This document shows, one piece after another, positions 24,612 through 31,739 of a stretch of 34,939 nt of DNA. Every line of letters begins with the position of its first letter. The stretch's first letter is position 1. The stretch is from contig NZ_JANHLE010000043.1 of NCBI RefSeq assembly GCF_028682475.1, positions 1-34,939 of the forward strand. The letters are read 5' to 3'. Both the position numbers and the translations under genes were made by a program. The DNA comes from Pseudomonas putida (lineage in GTDB: Bacteria; Pseudomonadota; Gammaproteobacteria; Pseudomonadales; Pseudomonadaceae). Below the pieces are notes generated by a model, which was given only the letters and a program-made list of their open reading frames with translations, searched no databases and was not told the origin of the DNA.

Positions 24612-24849
24612 GCTGTCTGCCTTGAGAGGAAAGGAGGTCACCAGCCCTTGAGCGGGGATGCCGGCTTTTTCAGCCTGTGGGCCACGGTAGTTTTCGCCGG
24701 AAAAAAAAAGCACCCCTCGTACAGAGGGGGCGAATTGCCGGGCTGCCCTTCCTAGGATGGGCGGGTGCGTACGACGGGTCGCCTGCTCCAGACAAGGCCA
24801 GACCGATGCGCTCGGCGTCGCCTCCCCTATCCTCCGATGGAGCCTGAGC
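24612..24849. promoter_or_regulatory. Divergent promoter region, operons C and D
   Basis: 238 bp between two divergent operons. It holds a hairpin with a U-tract (24701-24729) and, read on the minus strand, GGGGAGGCG at 24819-24827, similar to a MalT box. No consensus -35/-10 pair stands out. Confidence 0.6.
24701..24729 (-). terminator. Terminator-like hairpin in the leader of operon C
   Basis: CCCCTC (24713-24718) and GAGGGG (24724-24729) form a perfect stem with a 5-base loop. On the minus strand nine T follow after three bases. This is the form of a rho-independent terminator, but it lies about 100 bp before the start of thiolase 2 with no minus-strand gene upstream. It may act as an attenuator or as an insulator against antisense transcription. 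Confidence 0.65.
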
Positions 24850-26058
24850 ATGGACTTTCACCCCGACCAGGGCCTCACTGCATTCCGCCAGCAAGTGCGT
24901 GAGTTCCTGCACCACAACCTGCCCGCCGACCTGGCAGGCAAACCCAGCGCGAGTATCCGCTCGGCACTGGCCGACCTGATCCGCTGGCAACGCATTCTCA
25001 ACGCCAAAGGCTGGGGCGCGCCGTACTGGCCTCAGGAGCACGGCGGTACCGGCTGGAGCGTGCTGCAACGATTGATATTCGATGAAGAATGCGTAGCGGC
25101 CGGAACCCCCACCCAGGACGGGTTCGCCCAGAAATTGCTCGGCCCGGTGCTGAACGCCTTCGCCACAGCCGAACAGAAGGCCGCGCATCTGCCTGCCATC
25201 TTCAATGGCGACCGGCTCTGGTGTCAGGGCTTCTCGGAACCGGGCTCAGGTTCGGACCTGGCATCACTGCGTACCCGCGCCGAGCGCGACGGCGATGAGT
25301 ATGTGGTCAACGGCCAGAAAATCTGGACCAGCTACGCCCATCAGGCCGACTGGATATTCCTGCTGGTGCGCACCGATGCTGAGGCGAAAAAGCAGGCCGG
25401 TATCAGCTTTCTGCTGGTGGACATGCGCTCGCCCGGGATCAGTGTTCGTCCCATTCACAGCATCGATGGCTGTCACCACCTCAATGAGGTGTTCTTCGAT
25501 AACGTGCGCGTACCGGTAGGTAACCGCATCGGTGCCGAAGGCGACGGCTGGAAGATCACCAAGTTCCTGCTCAACAACGAACATGCCACCGCTGCCGACC
25601 TGCCGATCCTTCGCCGCTATCTGCTGCAACTCAAGCAACTGGCGAGCAGCCAGCGGGTCGGCACGGGCGCGCTGATCGAGCAGCGTGAGTTTGCGCTGCA
25701 ACTGGCGCGCTTCGAAGCCCAGGTCACCGCCATCGCCATGCTGGTCAAGCGCGTCGCGGCCATGGAACAGGCGCGCGATCACAGCCCCGCCGCCCACGCC
25801 CTGGGTTCGATGCTGAAAGTGCGCGGCACCGAGCTGCAGCAACGCATGACCGAATTCATGGTTGAGGCACTGGGCGAATACGGCGCCGTGGCGTACCCGA
25901 CGCCGGAAAACCTCACGCTGCAGGCCCTCCCACTGCCAGCAGAGGACATCGCTCGCGGTATCGCCATGGAGATGCTCTTTCGCCGAGCCTCGACGATCTA
26001 TGGCGGTACCAGCGAAGTACAACGCGGCATCATCGCCAAGCTGCAGTTCCAACTCTGA
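24850..26058 (+). CDS. Acyl-CoA dehydrogenase 4, probable catalytic subunit
   Basis: 402 aa from ATG 24850 (MDFHPDQGLTAFR), with GGAG upstream. FAD motif FSEPGSGSDLASL at 128-140, GQKIWTSYAH, and C-terminal TIYGGTSEVQR (382-392). The MCAD-type Glu is Gly here; E244 in LNNEHATA is the likely base, as in the FadE26-like subunits of mycobacterial cholesterol side-chain dehydrogenases. The gene is followed after 15 bp by a second, less conserved acyl-CoA dehydrogenase gene. This is the arrangement of alpha2beta2 enzymes in which the two subunits share half-sites. The probable role is dehydrogenation of a bulky acyl-CoA. Confidence 0.9.
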   Translation: MDFHPDQGLTAFRQQVREFLHHNLPADLAGKPSASIRSALADLIRWQRILNAKGWGAPYWPQEHGGTGWSVLQRLIFDEECVAAGTPTQDGFAQKLLGPVLNAFATAEQKAAHLPAIFNGDRLWCQGFSEPGSGSDLASLRTRAERDGDEYVVNGQKIWTSYAHQADWIFLLVRTDAEAKKQAGISFLLVDMRSPGISVRPIHSIDGCHHLNEVFFDNVRVPVGNRIGAEGDGWKITKFLLNNEHATAADLPILRRYLLQLKQLASSQRVGTGALIEQREFALQLARFEAQVTAIAMLVKRVAAMEQARDHSPAAHALGSMLKVRGTELQQRMTEFMVEALGEYGAVAYPTPENLTLQALPLPAEDIARGIAMEMLFRRASTIYGGTSEVQRGIIAKLQFQL

Positions 26059-26073
26059 ACAGGCCAACCCAGC

Positions 26074-27222
26074 ATGAATTTCTCTCTCGACTACGAGCAG
26101 CAAATGCTGCAAGACAGCGTGCGCCGTTTCATCGACAAGGATTACCCCTTCCAGGCCCGCTCCGCCCAGGTCCAGACCGGCCTGGCCGGCAGTGCGGCGC
26201 ACTGGCCGACGTTTGCCGCCAATGGCTGGCTCTGCGCCGCGTTGCCTGAGGCATTCGGTGGCCTCGGCGGCTCGATTATCGACACCGTACTGATCGCCCA
26301 CGAGTTCGGCCGCGGCCTGGTGCTCGAGCCCTTTGTGGGTAGCGCCGTGCTGGCCGCACAAACCTTGGTCGCCGCCGCGACCCCGGCGCAACTGGATCAA
26401 TGGGTCCCAGCGCTGGCCGATGGTTCACGCCGGCTCGCCCTGGCGTACAGCGAAGTGCAATCGCGTGGCCTGCCACAACCGGTACAGCTACGCGCGGATG
26501 CCGTCGACGGTGGCTACCGCCTGCACGGCGTCAAGACGCTGGTCCTCGGCGGTGCCGACGCTGCGGTGTTGATCGTCTCGGCGCTGACTGCGCAAGGGGT
26601 TTCGCTGTTCCTGGTCGACGCCGCCAGTTCCGGTCTGAGCCGTCAGGCACTGCCGCTGCACGATGGCAGCTGGGCTGCCCAGGTGCAGTTGGACAACGTA
26701 TGGGTCAGTAGCGATGCCCTGCTGGGCGCGCCTGGCAGTGGCCTGACGGCACTGCAGCACGGCCTGGCGCACGCCACCGCAGCGCTGTGCGCAGAGTTGG
26801 TCGGGGTCATGGAGAAGGCCATTGAGCTCACCGCCGACTACCTGAAGATCCGCGAGCAGTTCGGCATGCCGATTGGCCGTTTTCAGGCCCTGCAACATCG
26901 CATCGCCGACATGGCCGCCGACCTCGAAATGGCCCGGTCAATGCTGATGGCCCTGCTGGATTCGATCAACAACGATCACGCCGACGAAAGGCAACTACGG
27001 ATTTCGCAGGCCAAGGCCTTGATCGGCCGTACCGCCAAATCGGTCTGCGCCCAGGCCATCCAGCTGCATGGCGGCATCGGTACCAGCGAAGAATGCAGCA
27101 TCGGCCATTACTACAAGCGTGCTGTGGTCGCCGACCTGCTGCTGGGCCATAGCGACCGCCATGAAGCCCTGTGCGCCGATTACCTGCAAGCCACGTTGCA
27201 GCCTGGTGATCGCACGGCCTGA
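26074..27222 (+). CDS. Acyl-CoA dehydrogenase 5, probable partner subunit
   Basis: 382 aa, starting MNFSLDYEQQMLQDSVRRF. It has the overall acyl-CoA dehydrogenase fold (LKIREQFGMPIGRFQALQHR and AIQLHGGIGTSEEC are typical). The FAD loop is degenerate: AYSEVQSRGLPQ replaces TEPGSGSD. The C-terminus has LLLGHSDRH in place of YEGTNEI. Missing catalytic residues point to a partner subunit that forms a heteromer with the product of the gene 15 bp upstream (inference from the FadE26-FadE27 type of pairing). It could also be an independent enzyme of weak activity, which I consider less likely. Confidence 0.87.
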   Translation: MNFSLDYEQQMLQDSVRRFIDKDYPFQARSAQVQTGLAGSAAHWPTFAANGWLCAALPEAFGGLGGSIIDTVLIAHEFGRGLVLEPFVGSAVLAAQTLVAAATPAQLDQWVPALADGSRRLALAYSEVQSRGLPQPVQLRADAVDGGYRLHGVKTLVLGGADAAVLIVSALTAQGVSLFLVDAASSGLSRQALPLHDGSWAAQVQLDNVWVSSDALLGAPGSGLTALQHGLAHATAALCAELVGVMEKAIELTADYLKIREQFGMPIGRFQALQHRIADMAADLEMARSMLMALLDSINNDHADERQLRISQAKALIGRTAKSVCAQAIQLHGGIGTSEECSIGHYYKRAVVADLLLGHSDRHEALCADYLQATLQPGDRTA

Positions 27223-27247
27223 TAGCAGACAAACGACCTGCCCTGCC

Positions 27248-27264
27248 CCCCCTCCCTGAGGGGG
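27248..27264. promoter_or_regulatory. G/C-rich palindrome before the DUF1302 gene
   Basis: CCCCCTC-CCT-GAGGGGG is a perfect 7-bp inverted repeat 65 bp before the DUF1302 start, followed by AACAAAAAAAA. It has no T-run on the plus strand, so it is not an ordinary terminator. It resembles the palindrome in the operon C leader (CCCCTC-N5-GAGGGG). Confidence 0.5.
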
Positions 27265-27328
27265 AACAAAAAAAATTCCGCTGCCATAGCGTAATGGGGC
27301 TGTTTGACAACACTCATCGGAGTACCGC

Positions 27329-29176
27329 ATGACAACAACAATAAAACACGGTTCTTTCCAGCTACACCTGCTGGCTGCGGCTGTCACCCTGGGCATCAGC
27401 GCCCAGGTGGGTGCGGTTGAGTTCACCCTGGGGGAAATCGAAGGGCAATTCGATTCCTCGCTGTCGATCGGGTCAAGCTGGTCGACCACCGGGGCCGATC
27501 GCACATTCATTTCCAACTTCAACTCACAGGGTGTCGACGGCAGCGGGTCGGCGCGGGTGATTGATGACGGTCGTTTGAACTTCAAGTCGGGCGAAGCCTT
27601 CTCGACCATTTTCAAAGGCGTGCACGACCTGGAACTGAAATACCGCGACAGCGGTGTGTTCATCCGCGGCAAATACTGGTACGACGCGGAACTGGCCGAC
27701 GGCCACCAGCACTTCTATGACATCTCCGACAACGGACGGGACCAATCCGCGCGCACCAAGGGCGCCCAGTTTCTCGATACCTTCGTCTACCACAACTACA
27801 GCATCGACGATCTGGCCGGCAACGTACGCCTGGGCAAACAGGTGGTGAGCTGGGGTGAAAGCACCTTCATCCAGAACGGTATCAACGCCATCAACCCGGT
27901 CGACGTCGCCGCCCTGCGCCGCCCCGGTGCCGAGGTCAAGGAAGGCCTGGTGCCGGTGAACATGTTCTACCTGTCCCAGGGCCTGGCGGAGAACCTCACC
28001 CTTGAAGGTTTCTACCAGATCGAATGGGAAAAGACCGTGGTCGACAACTGCGGCACCTTCTTCAGCCTCGATGGCATCGCTCAGGGTTGCGATGACCGCC
28101 AGGTGCTCGCGGGCCTGGACCTCAAGCCCGGTGAGGCGAGCAACACCGGCGGGCTGCAGGCCGTGGCGGCGGGCCTGGACAACGTTTACCTGCCGCGTTC
28201 CAAGGATCGCGATGCGCGTGACAGCGGTCAGTTCGGCCTGGCGCTGCGCTGGTTTGTACCGGAGTTCGAAGATACCGAGTTCGGCATCTATGCGATGAAC
28301 TATCACAGCCGCAACCCCTACGTCAGCTTTACCGGTACGCCGATTGCGCCCAGCACCTCGAACAACCCGTTGCTGGCCGCGCAGAATCAGGTCCAGCGGA
28401 TCCGCAGCGCCAGCTATTTCATCGACTATCCAGAAGACATCCGTCTCTACGGCCTGAGCTTTCAGACCAACGTGATGGGTACCTCAGTCGGCGGCGAACT
28501 CAGCTACCGGCCGAACATGCCCCTGCAGATCAGCACCCCCGACCTCAACCTCGCCGCCATCAACGCCACTGCAGGGCCGGTCGGTATCTCACCTGTCAGC
28601 TACAACAATGGCGTGATCAGCGGTTACAAGCGTATGCCGGTGCTGCAGGCGCAAGTCACCGCTACCCAGTTCATCGACCAGGTCCTGGGCGCTGAACGTT
28701 TAGTGCTGGTTGGCGAAGTCGGCTACAACCGCATCAACGGCCTCGGCAGCGCCGATGGCAGCGAGATTCGCTTCGGCCGCAACCCGGTTTTCGGTGCCGG
28801 CGAGTACCCCGGTGGCCTCAATGCAGTGTGCGCGGGTACAGGTGTGGGCACCCCTGCCGCGAGCAATCCGCAGCAGGAGTGCAACAACAACGGGTTCTAC
28901 ACCACCCACTCCTGGGGCTACCGCGCACGGGCGATCCTCAACTACACCAACGTCGTCGCCGGCATCAACCTCTCGCCCAACCTGGCCTGGTCACATGATG
29001 TACAGGGCTACGGGCCGAACTTCGAAGAAGGCAACAAGGCGGTAAGCATCGGCGTGGATGCCGACTACCGCAGCACCTATACCGCCAGCCTGAGTTACAC
29101 CGACTACTTTGGCGGTGACTTCAACACCCTGACCGACCGTGATTTCGTTGCGCTCAGTTTCGGCGTGAACTTCTGA
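27329..29176 (+). CDS. DUF1302 family outer-membrane beta-barrel protein
   Basis: 615 aa with a signal peptide (HLLAAAVTLGISAQVGA, then VEFTLGEIEG). The mature part has many alternating strands rich in Tyr and Gly, and ends with LTDRDFVALSFGVNF, an aromatic C-terminus suited to barrel assembly. DUF1302 members are almost always paired with DUF1329 genes, as here (23 bp apart). They are seen near catabolic genes for hydrophobic compounds, so a role as an outer-membrane channel or binding protein for the substrate is likely (inference). GGAG lies 7 bases before the ATG, and an A-rich motif overlaps codons 2-6. Confidence 0.88.
   Translation: MTTTIKHGSFQLHLLAAAVTLGISAQVGAVEFTLGEIEGQFDSSLSIGSSWSTTGADRTFISNFNSQGVDGSGSARVIDDGRLNFKSGEAFSTIFKGVHDLELKYRDSGVFIRGKYWYDAELADGHQHFYDISDNGRDQSARTKGAQFLDTFVYHNYSIDDLAGNVRLGKQVVSWGESTFIQNGINAINPVDVAALRRPGAEVKEGLVPVNMFYLSQGLAENLTLEGFYQIEWEKTVVDNCGTFFSLDGIAQGCDDRQVLAGLDLKPGEASNTGGLQAVAAGLDNVYLPRSKDRDARDSGQFGLALRWFVPEFEDTEFGIYAMNYHSRNPYVSFTGTPIAPSTSNNPLLAAQNQVQRIRSASYFIDYPEDIRLYGLSFQTNVMGTSVGGELSYRPNMPLQISTPDLNLAAINATAGPVGISPVSYNNGVISGYKRMPVLQAQVTATQFIDQVLGAERLVLVGEVGYNRINGLGSADGSEIRFGRNPVFGAGEYPGGLNAVCAGTGVGTPAASNPQQECNNNGFYTTHSWGYRARAILNYTNVVAGINLSPNLAWSHDVQGYGPNFEEGNKAVSIGVDADYRSTYTASLSYTDYFGGDFNTLTDRDFVALSFGVNF
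27334..27344 (+). promoter_or_regulatory. AANAANAANAA motif in the start codons of the DUF1302 gene
   Basis: AACAACAATAA begins three bases after the end of the ATG codon. It is a perfect match for the AANAANAA pattern of Hfq/Crc sites and is placed to block initiation. Confidence 0.5.
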
Positions 29177-29199
29177 ACACTCAAAGGCAGAGAATCCAC

Positions 29200-30567
29200 A
29201 TGAATACGATCGCTATCTTTCAATCCGGCGCATTGGCTTTGTCGTTGTTGGCAGGCAGCGCCCTGGCCGCCGTCTCGCCACAGGAAGCGGCAAAGCTCGG
29301 CACGCTCCTGACTCCCCTGGGCGCCGAAAAAGCCGGTAACGCCGACGGCAGCATCCCCGCCTGGAACGGTGGCCTCAAGCCCGGTGCTGCAGCTGCCAAA
29401 AATGGCTTCCTTGAAAACCCGCTGACCAACGACAAAGTACTGACCGTTATCACCGCAGCCAACGTCGAGCAGTACAAGGACAAACTCAGCGCCGGTCAGT
29501 TGGCGATGTTCAAACGTTACCCCAGCACCTACAAGATCGAGGTCTATCCCACCCGTCGTACGGCTGCGGCGCCGCAGAACGTCTACGATGCGGTGAAAAC
29601 CAGTGCCCTGCATACCGAATCGGTCAATGAGGGCAACGGCCTGAAAAACTTCGAGCAATCGCACTACTATGCTTTTCCGATTCCAAAGAATGGCATTGAG
29701 GTGGTGTGGAATCATCTGACCCGCTACAAAGGCCCCAACTACATCCAGCGCCAGGTCCAGGCCGCGCCGCAGGTCGATGGCAGCTACACCCCGGTGGTCA
29801 TCGAGATGAAACTGGGTTCGCCGTGGCTGATGAAGGATGTCGATCCGCAAAAGAGCAGCAACATCCTCTACTACATCACTCAGACCATCGTCTCGCCCGC
29901 ACGTCTGGCCGGCACCGTGACCCTCGCGCACGAGACCCTCGACCAGATCAAGGAACCGCGCATGGCCTGGGCCTACAACGCCGGCCAGCGCCGTGTGCGC
30001 CGTGCGCCGCAAGTTGCCTATGATGGTCCGGCCAACGCTGCCGATGGCATGCAGGTGGTCGACCAGATCGATATGTACAACGGCGCACCGGATCTGTATG
30101 ACTGGAAGCTGATCGGCAAGAAGGAAATGTACATTCCTTACAACAACTACAAACTGTGGTCACCCAAGGTGACGCTCGATGAGATCATCAAGCCGGGGCA
30201 TATCAACCAGGACCTGGCCCGCTACGAGCTGCATCGGGTCTGGGAAGTGGAAGCCACGCTCAAGCCGAGCCAGCGCCATATCTATGCCAAGCGTCGCATG
30301 TACTTTGACGAAGACACCTGGCAGCTGGCCCTCATCGATCAATACGACGGGCGCGGGCAACTGTGGCGGGTCAGCGAAGGCCATGCGGTCAATGACTACG
30401 AGCAAGGCAAGGCCACCTATGCCGCAACCAGTGTCTATGACCTGATTGCCGGTCGCTACGTGGTCTCCAACCTGCAGAACGCCAGCAAGCAAGGCACGGA
30501 CTACAGCTACCAACCGACCATGACTGACTTCACCCCGGCAGCGCTGCGCAACTCGGGCGTGCGCTGA
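29200..30567 (+). CDS. DUF1329 family exported protein
   Basis: 455 aa. A signal peptide (MNTIAIFQSGALALSLLAGS, ending ALA) is followed by the start typical of the family, VSPQEAAKLGTLLTPLGAEKAGNADGSIPAWNGG. Later family segments are RMAWAYNAGQRRVRRAPQVAYDGP and KEMYIPYNNYKLW. DUF1329 proteins have a LolA/LolB-like fold and are expected to carry a lipophilic ligand in the periplasm. It follows the DUF1302 gene by 23 bp and ends operon D. No strong terminator is visible after it; an inverted repeat CCTTGAG/CTCAAGG at 30598-30630 has no T-run. Confidence 0.88.
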   Translation: MNTIAIFQSGALALSLLAGSALAAVSPQEAAKLGTLLTPLGAEKAGNADGSIPAWNGGLKPGAAAAKNGFLENPLTNDKVLTVITAANVEQYKDKLSAGQLAMFKRYPSTYKIEVYPTRRTAAAPQNVYDAVKTSALHTESVNEGNGLKNFEQSHYYAFPIPKNGIEVVWNHLTRYKGPNYIQRQVQAAPQVDGSYTPVVIEMKLGSPWLMKDVDPQKSSNILYYITQTIVSPARLAGTVTLAHETLDQIKEPRMAWAYNAGQRRVRRAPQVAYDGPANAADGMQVVDQIDMYNGAPDLYDWKLIGKKEMYIPYNNYKLWSPKVTLDEIIKPGHINQDLARYELHRVWEVEATLKPSQRHIYAKRRMYFDEDTWQLALIDQYDGRGQLWRVSEGHAVNDYEQGKATYAATSVYDLIAGRYVVSNLQNASKQGTDYSYQPTMTDFTPAALRNSGVR

Positions 30568-30688
30568 TCTTCGGCAACTGTCGCAGGCGGGGGACGGCCT
30601 TGAGCTACTTTTCAGGGGTACCACTCAAGGTTCAGTCCCTCGCCTCAGGTAGGTTGCAAGCAACCCGGGCCCCGGCTGCGCAGTGTAG

Positions 30689-30928
30689 CTCCGACAGTCA
30701 TCTGCGAAAAATCGTGATGCTGTAGGTGTTTTCTGTCAGACCGTTCTGAATCATACTTCCGCCACCGTTGCTCTGTTGTGCCGCGCCCTTCATGGGCCTA
30801 GGCTTCTGCCGTCGTTGGAAAATCCAATGACCGGATTTAGCAGTCCGAATGCGCATCTAGAGTTCAACGGAAACCGCTATATGGCGGCTGTACGTGGGGC
30901 ACCTTCGGGTGCGCCGGTTTCGCTCTAG
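30689..30928 (+). other. Open frame inside leader A (doubtful coding)
   Basis: The frame is open between TAG at 30686-30688 and TAG at 30926-30928. It encodes LENPMTGFSSP and RYMAAVRGAPSGAP, which recur in leader B. No ATG with a ribosome site precedes the conserved part; the only shared possible start is a TTG without a Shine-Dalgarno sequence. Substitutions between copies are not concentrated in third positions, so I regard the RNA reading as stronger. The AVRGAPSGAP part recalls sequences in P4-type Ash/Icd-like small ORFs, but I cannot test this. Confidence 0.3.
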
Positions 30929-30976
30929 GTGCCCGGTCTGCTAACCCGCGTATAGCTGCCACCCTTCGTTTAGCAG
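30736..30976 (+). ncRNA. Structured leader RNA upstream of DUF3077-like gene A
   Basis: The 447 bp between the DUF1329 gene and gene A contain a series of hairpins that recur at the same places in leader B: TCAGA-CCGT-TCTGA (30736-30749), GCCC-TTCAT-GGGC (30785-30797), TTGGA-AAA-TCCAA, CGGA-TTTAGCAG-TCCG and GCACC-TTCG-GGTGC (30899-30912). CTGCTAA (30938-30944) can pair with TTAGCAG at 30837-30843 or at 30970-30976. In the second hairpin one pair is C-G here and G-C in leader B. This is probably a cis-acting RNA; the promoter is not identified. Confidence 0.6.
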
Positions 30977-31014
30977 CGAAGCGTGGCCGCTCCACCGCAC
31001 CTTCGGAGCACGTC

Positions 31015-31317
31015 ATGAAGAAATTGGTCTCCGATCCCCCCAGTATCGACCTTTCCAATGCAACCACCGCCAACACTGCGTTCGGCACCAATCGCATGTT
31101 CGCTGTCCGCGCCGGTATTCCAGCCGAAGAAGCGCTGCTGCACGCTCGCCATCTGCTGCAATGTGCCGAGGCGACGGTCAGCGATGCGGTCGATCACCTC
31201 ACGCTCAACGACCGTTCCCTGGTGTGCGGCGCGGGGCAGCACATCGAGACGGCGCGTGCGCTGATCAATGCCGTGCTTGATGGGGTTGGCGTACAACGGA
31301 TCTTCTCGCCTCATTAG
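31015..31317 (+). CDS. DUF3077-like small protein A
   Basis: 100 aa, with ATG at 31015 behind GGAG. The N-terminus MKKLVSDPPS is followed by FAVRAGIPAEEALLHARHLLQCAEATVSDAV and QHIETARALINAVLDGV, a helical protein of the DUF3077 type common in Pseudomonas. There is no signal peptide or membrane segment. The function is unknown. It has a long structured leader, and a near-identical gene follows 725 bp downstream; the two differ at residues 6, 30, 45, 85 and 94. A REP pair follows its stop. Confidence 0.8.
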   Translation: MKKLVSDPPSIDLSNATTANTAFGTNRMFAVRAGIPAEEALLHARHLLQCAEATVSDAVDHLTLNDRSLVCGAGQHIETARALINAVLDGVGVQRIFSPH

Positions 31318-31336
31318 CCGGTCGCCGACTGAAAGC

Positions 31337-31403
31337 ATCGCGGAGCAAGCCCGCTCCCACCGGGAATTTGAGATCGCCAGTGGGAGCGGGCTTGCCCCGC
31401 GAT
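31337..31403. repeat. REP pair after DUF3077-like gene A
   Basis: Inverted REP copies at 31337-31360 and 31380-31403 with 19 bp between, of the same family as 207-277. The pair lies 20 bp after the gene stop and separates the two duplicated units. Confidence 0.88.
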
Positions 31404-31466
31404 AGCGCCCGCAAGAACGCCCCCACAACCCGCATCGACAAATCGCGAGATTGTAGGTGTTTTCTG

Positions 31467-31705
31467 TCAGACCATTCTGAATCATACTTCCGGCGCCGTT
31501 GCTCTGTTGTGCCGAGGCCTTCATGGCCCTAGGCTGCTGCCGTCGTTGGAAAATCCAACGATCGGATTTAGCAGTCCGGCTCAATACTCGATGTCGACGG
31601 CACAACGCTATATGGCGGTTGTACGTGGGGCACCTTCGGGTGCGCCGGGTTTCTCGAGTTACCGGTCTGCTAACCCGCGTACAGCTGCCACCCTTCGTTT
31701 AGCAG
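31467..31705 (+). ncRNA. Structured leader RNA upstream of DUF3077-like gene B
   Basis: Second copy of the leader. Hairpins are TCAGA-CCAT-TCTGA (31467-31480), GGCC-TTCAT-GGCC (31516-31528), TTGGA-AAA-TCCAA, CGGA-TTTAGCAG-TCCG and GCACC-TTCG-GGTGC (31630-31643). CTGCTAA (31667-31673) can pair with TTAGCAG at 31568-31574 or 31699-31705. A 27-base stretch after the fourth hairpin differs strongly from leader A while keeping its length. Confidence 0.6.
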
Positions 31706-31731
31706 CGAGGCGTGGTTGCTTCATAACTTGA
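31507..31731 (+). other. Open frame inside leader B (doubtful coding)
   Basis: 74 codons from a TTG, ending with TGA at 31729-31731, which overlaps the ribosome site (GAGG) of the DUF3077-like gene 8 bp further. That spacing would suit translational coupling. In leader A the same frame stops about 70 codons earlier relative to gene A because of a length difference after GCGCCG. There is no Shine-Dalgarno sequence before the TTG. Confidence 0.3.
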
Positions 31732-31739
31732 GGTCAACC

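Noticed and set aside
25264..26400. A 378-codon minus-strand frame opposite acyl-CoA dehydrogenases 4 and 5
   Set aside because: It overlaps both real genes and has no start signal or recognisable domain.
289..30567. Calling the island a steroid (cholate or testosterone) degradation cluster
   Set aside because: The enzyme types fit side-chain removal, but no ketosteroid dehydrogenase, 9-alpha-hydroxylase or meta-cleavage gene is present in the window, so the substrate stays open.
30598..30630. Inverted repeat CCTTGAG/CTCAAGG after the DUF1329 gene, considered as a terminator
   Set aside because: The loop is 19 bases and no T-run follows, so I do not call it; termination after operon D may be rho-dependent.
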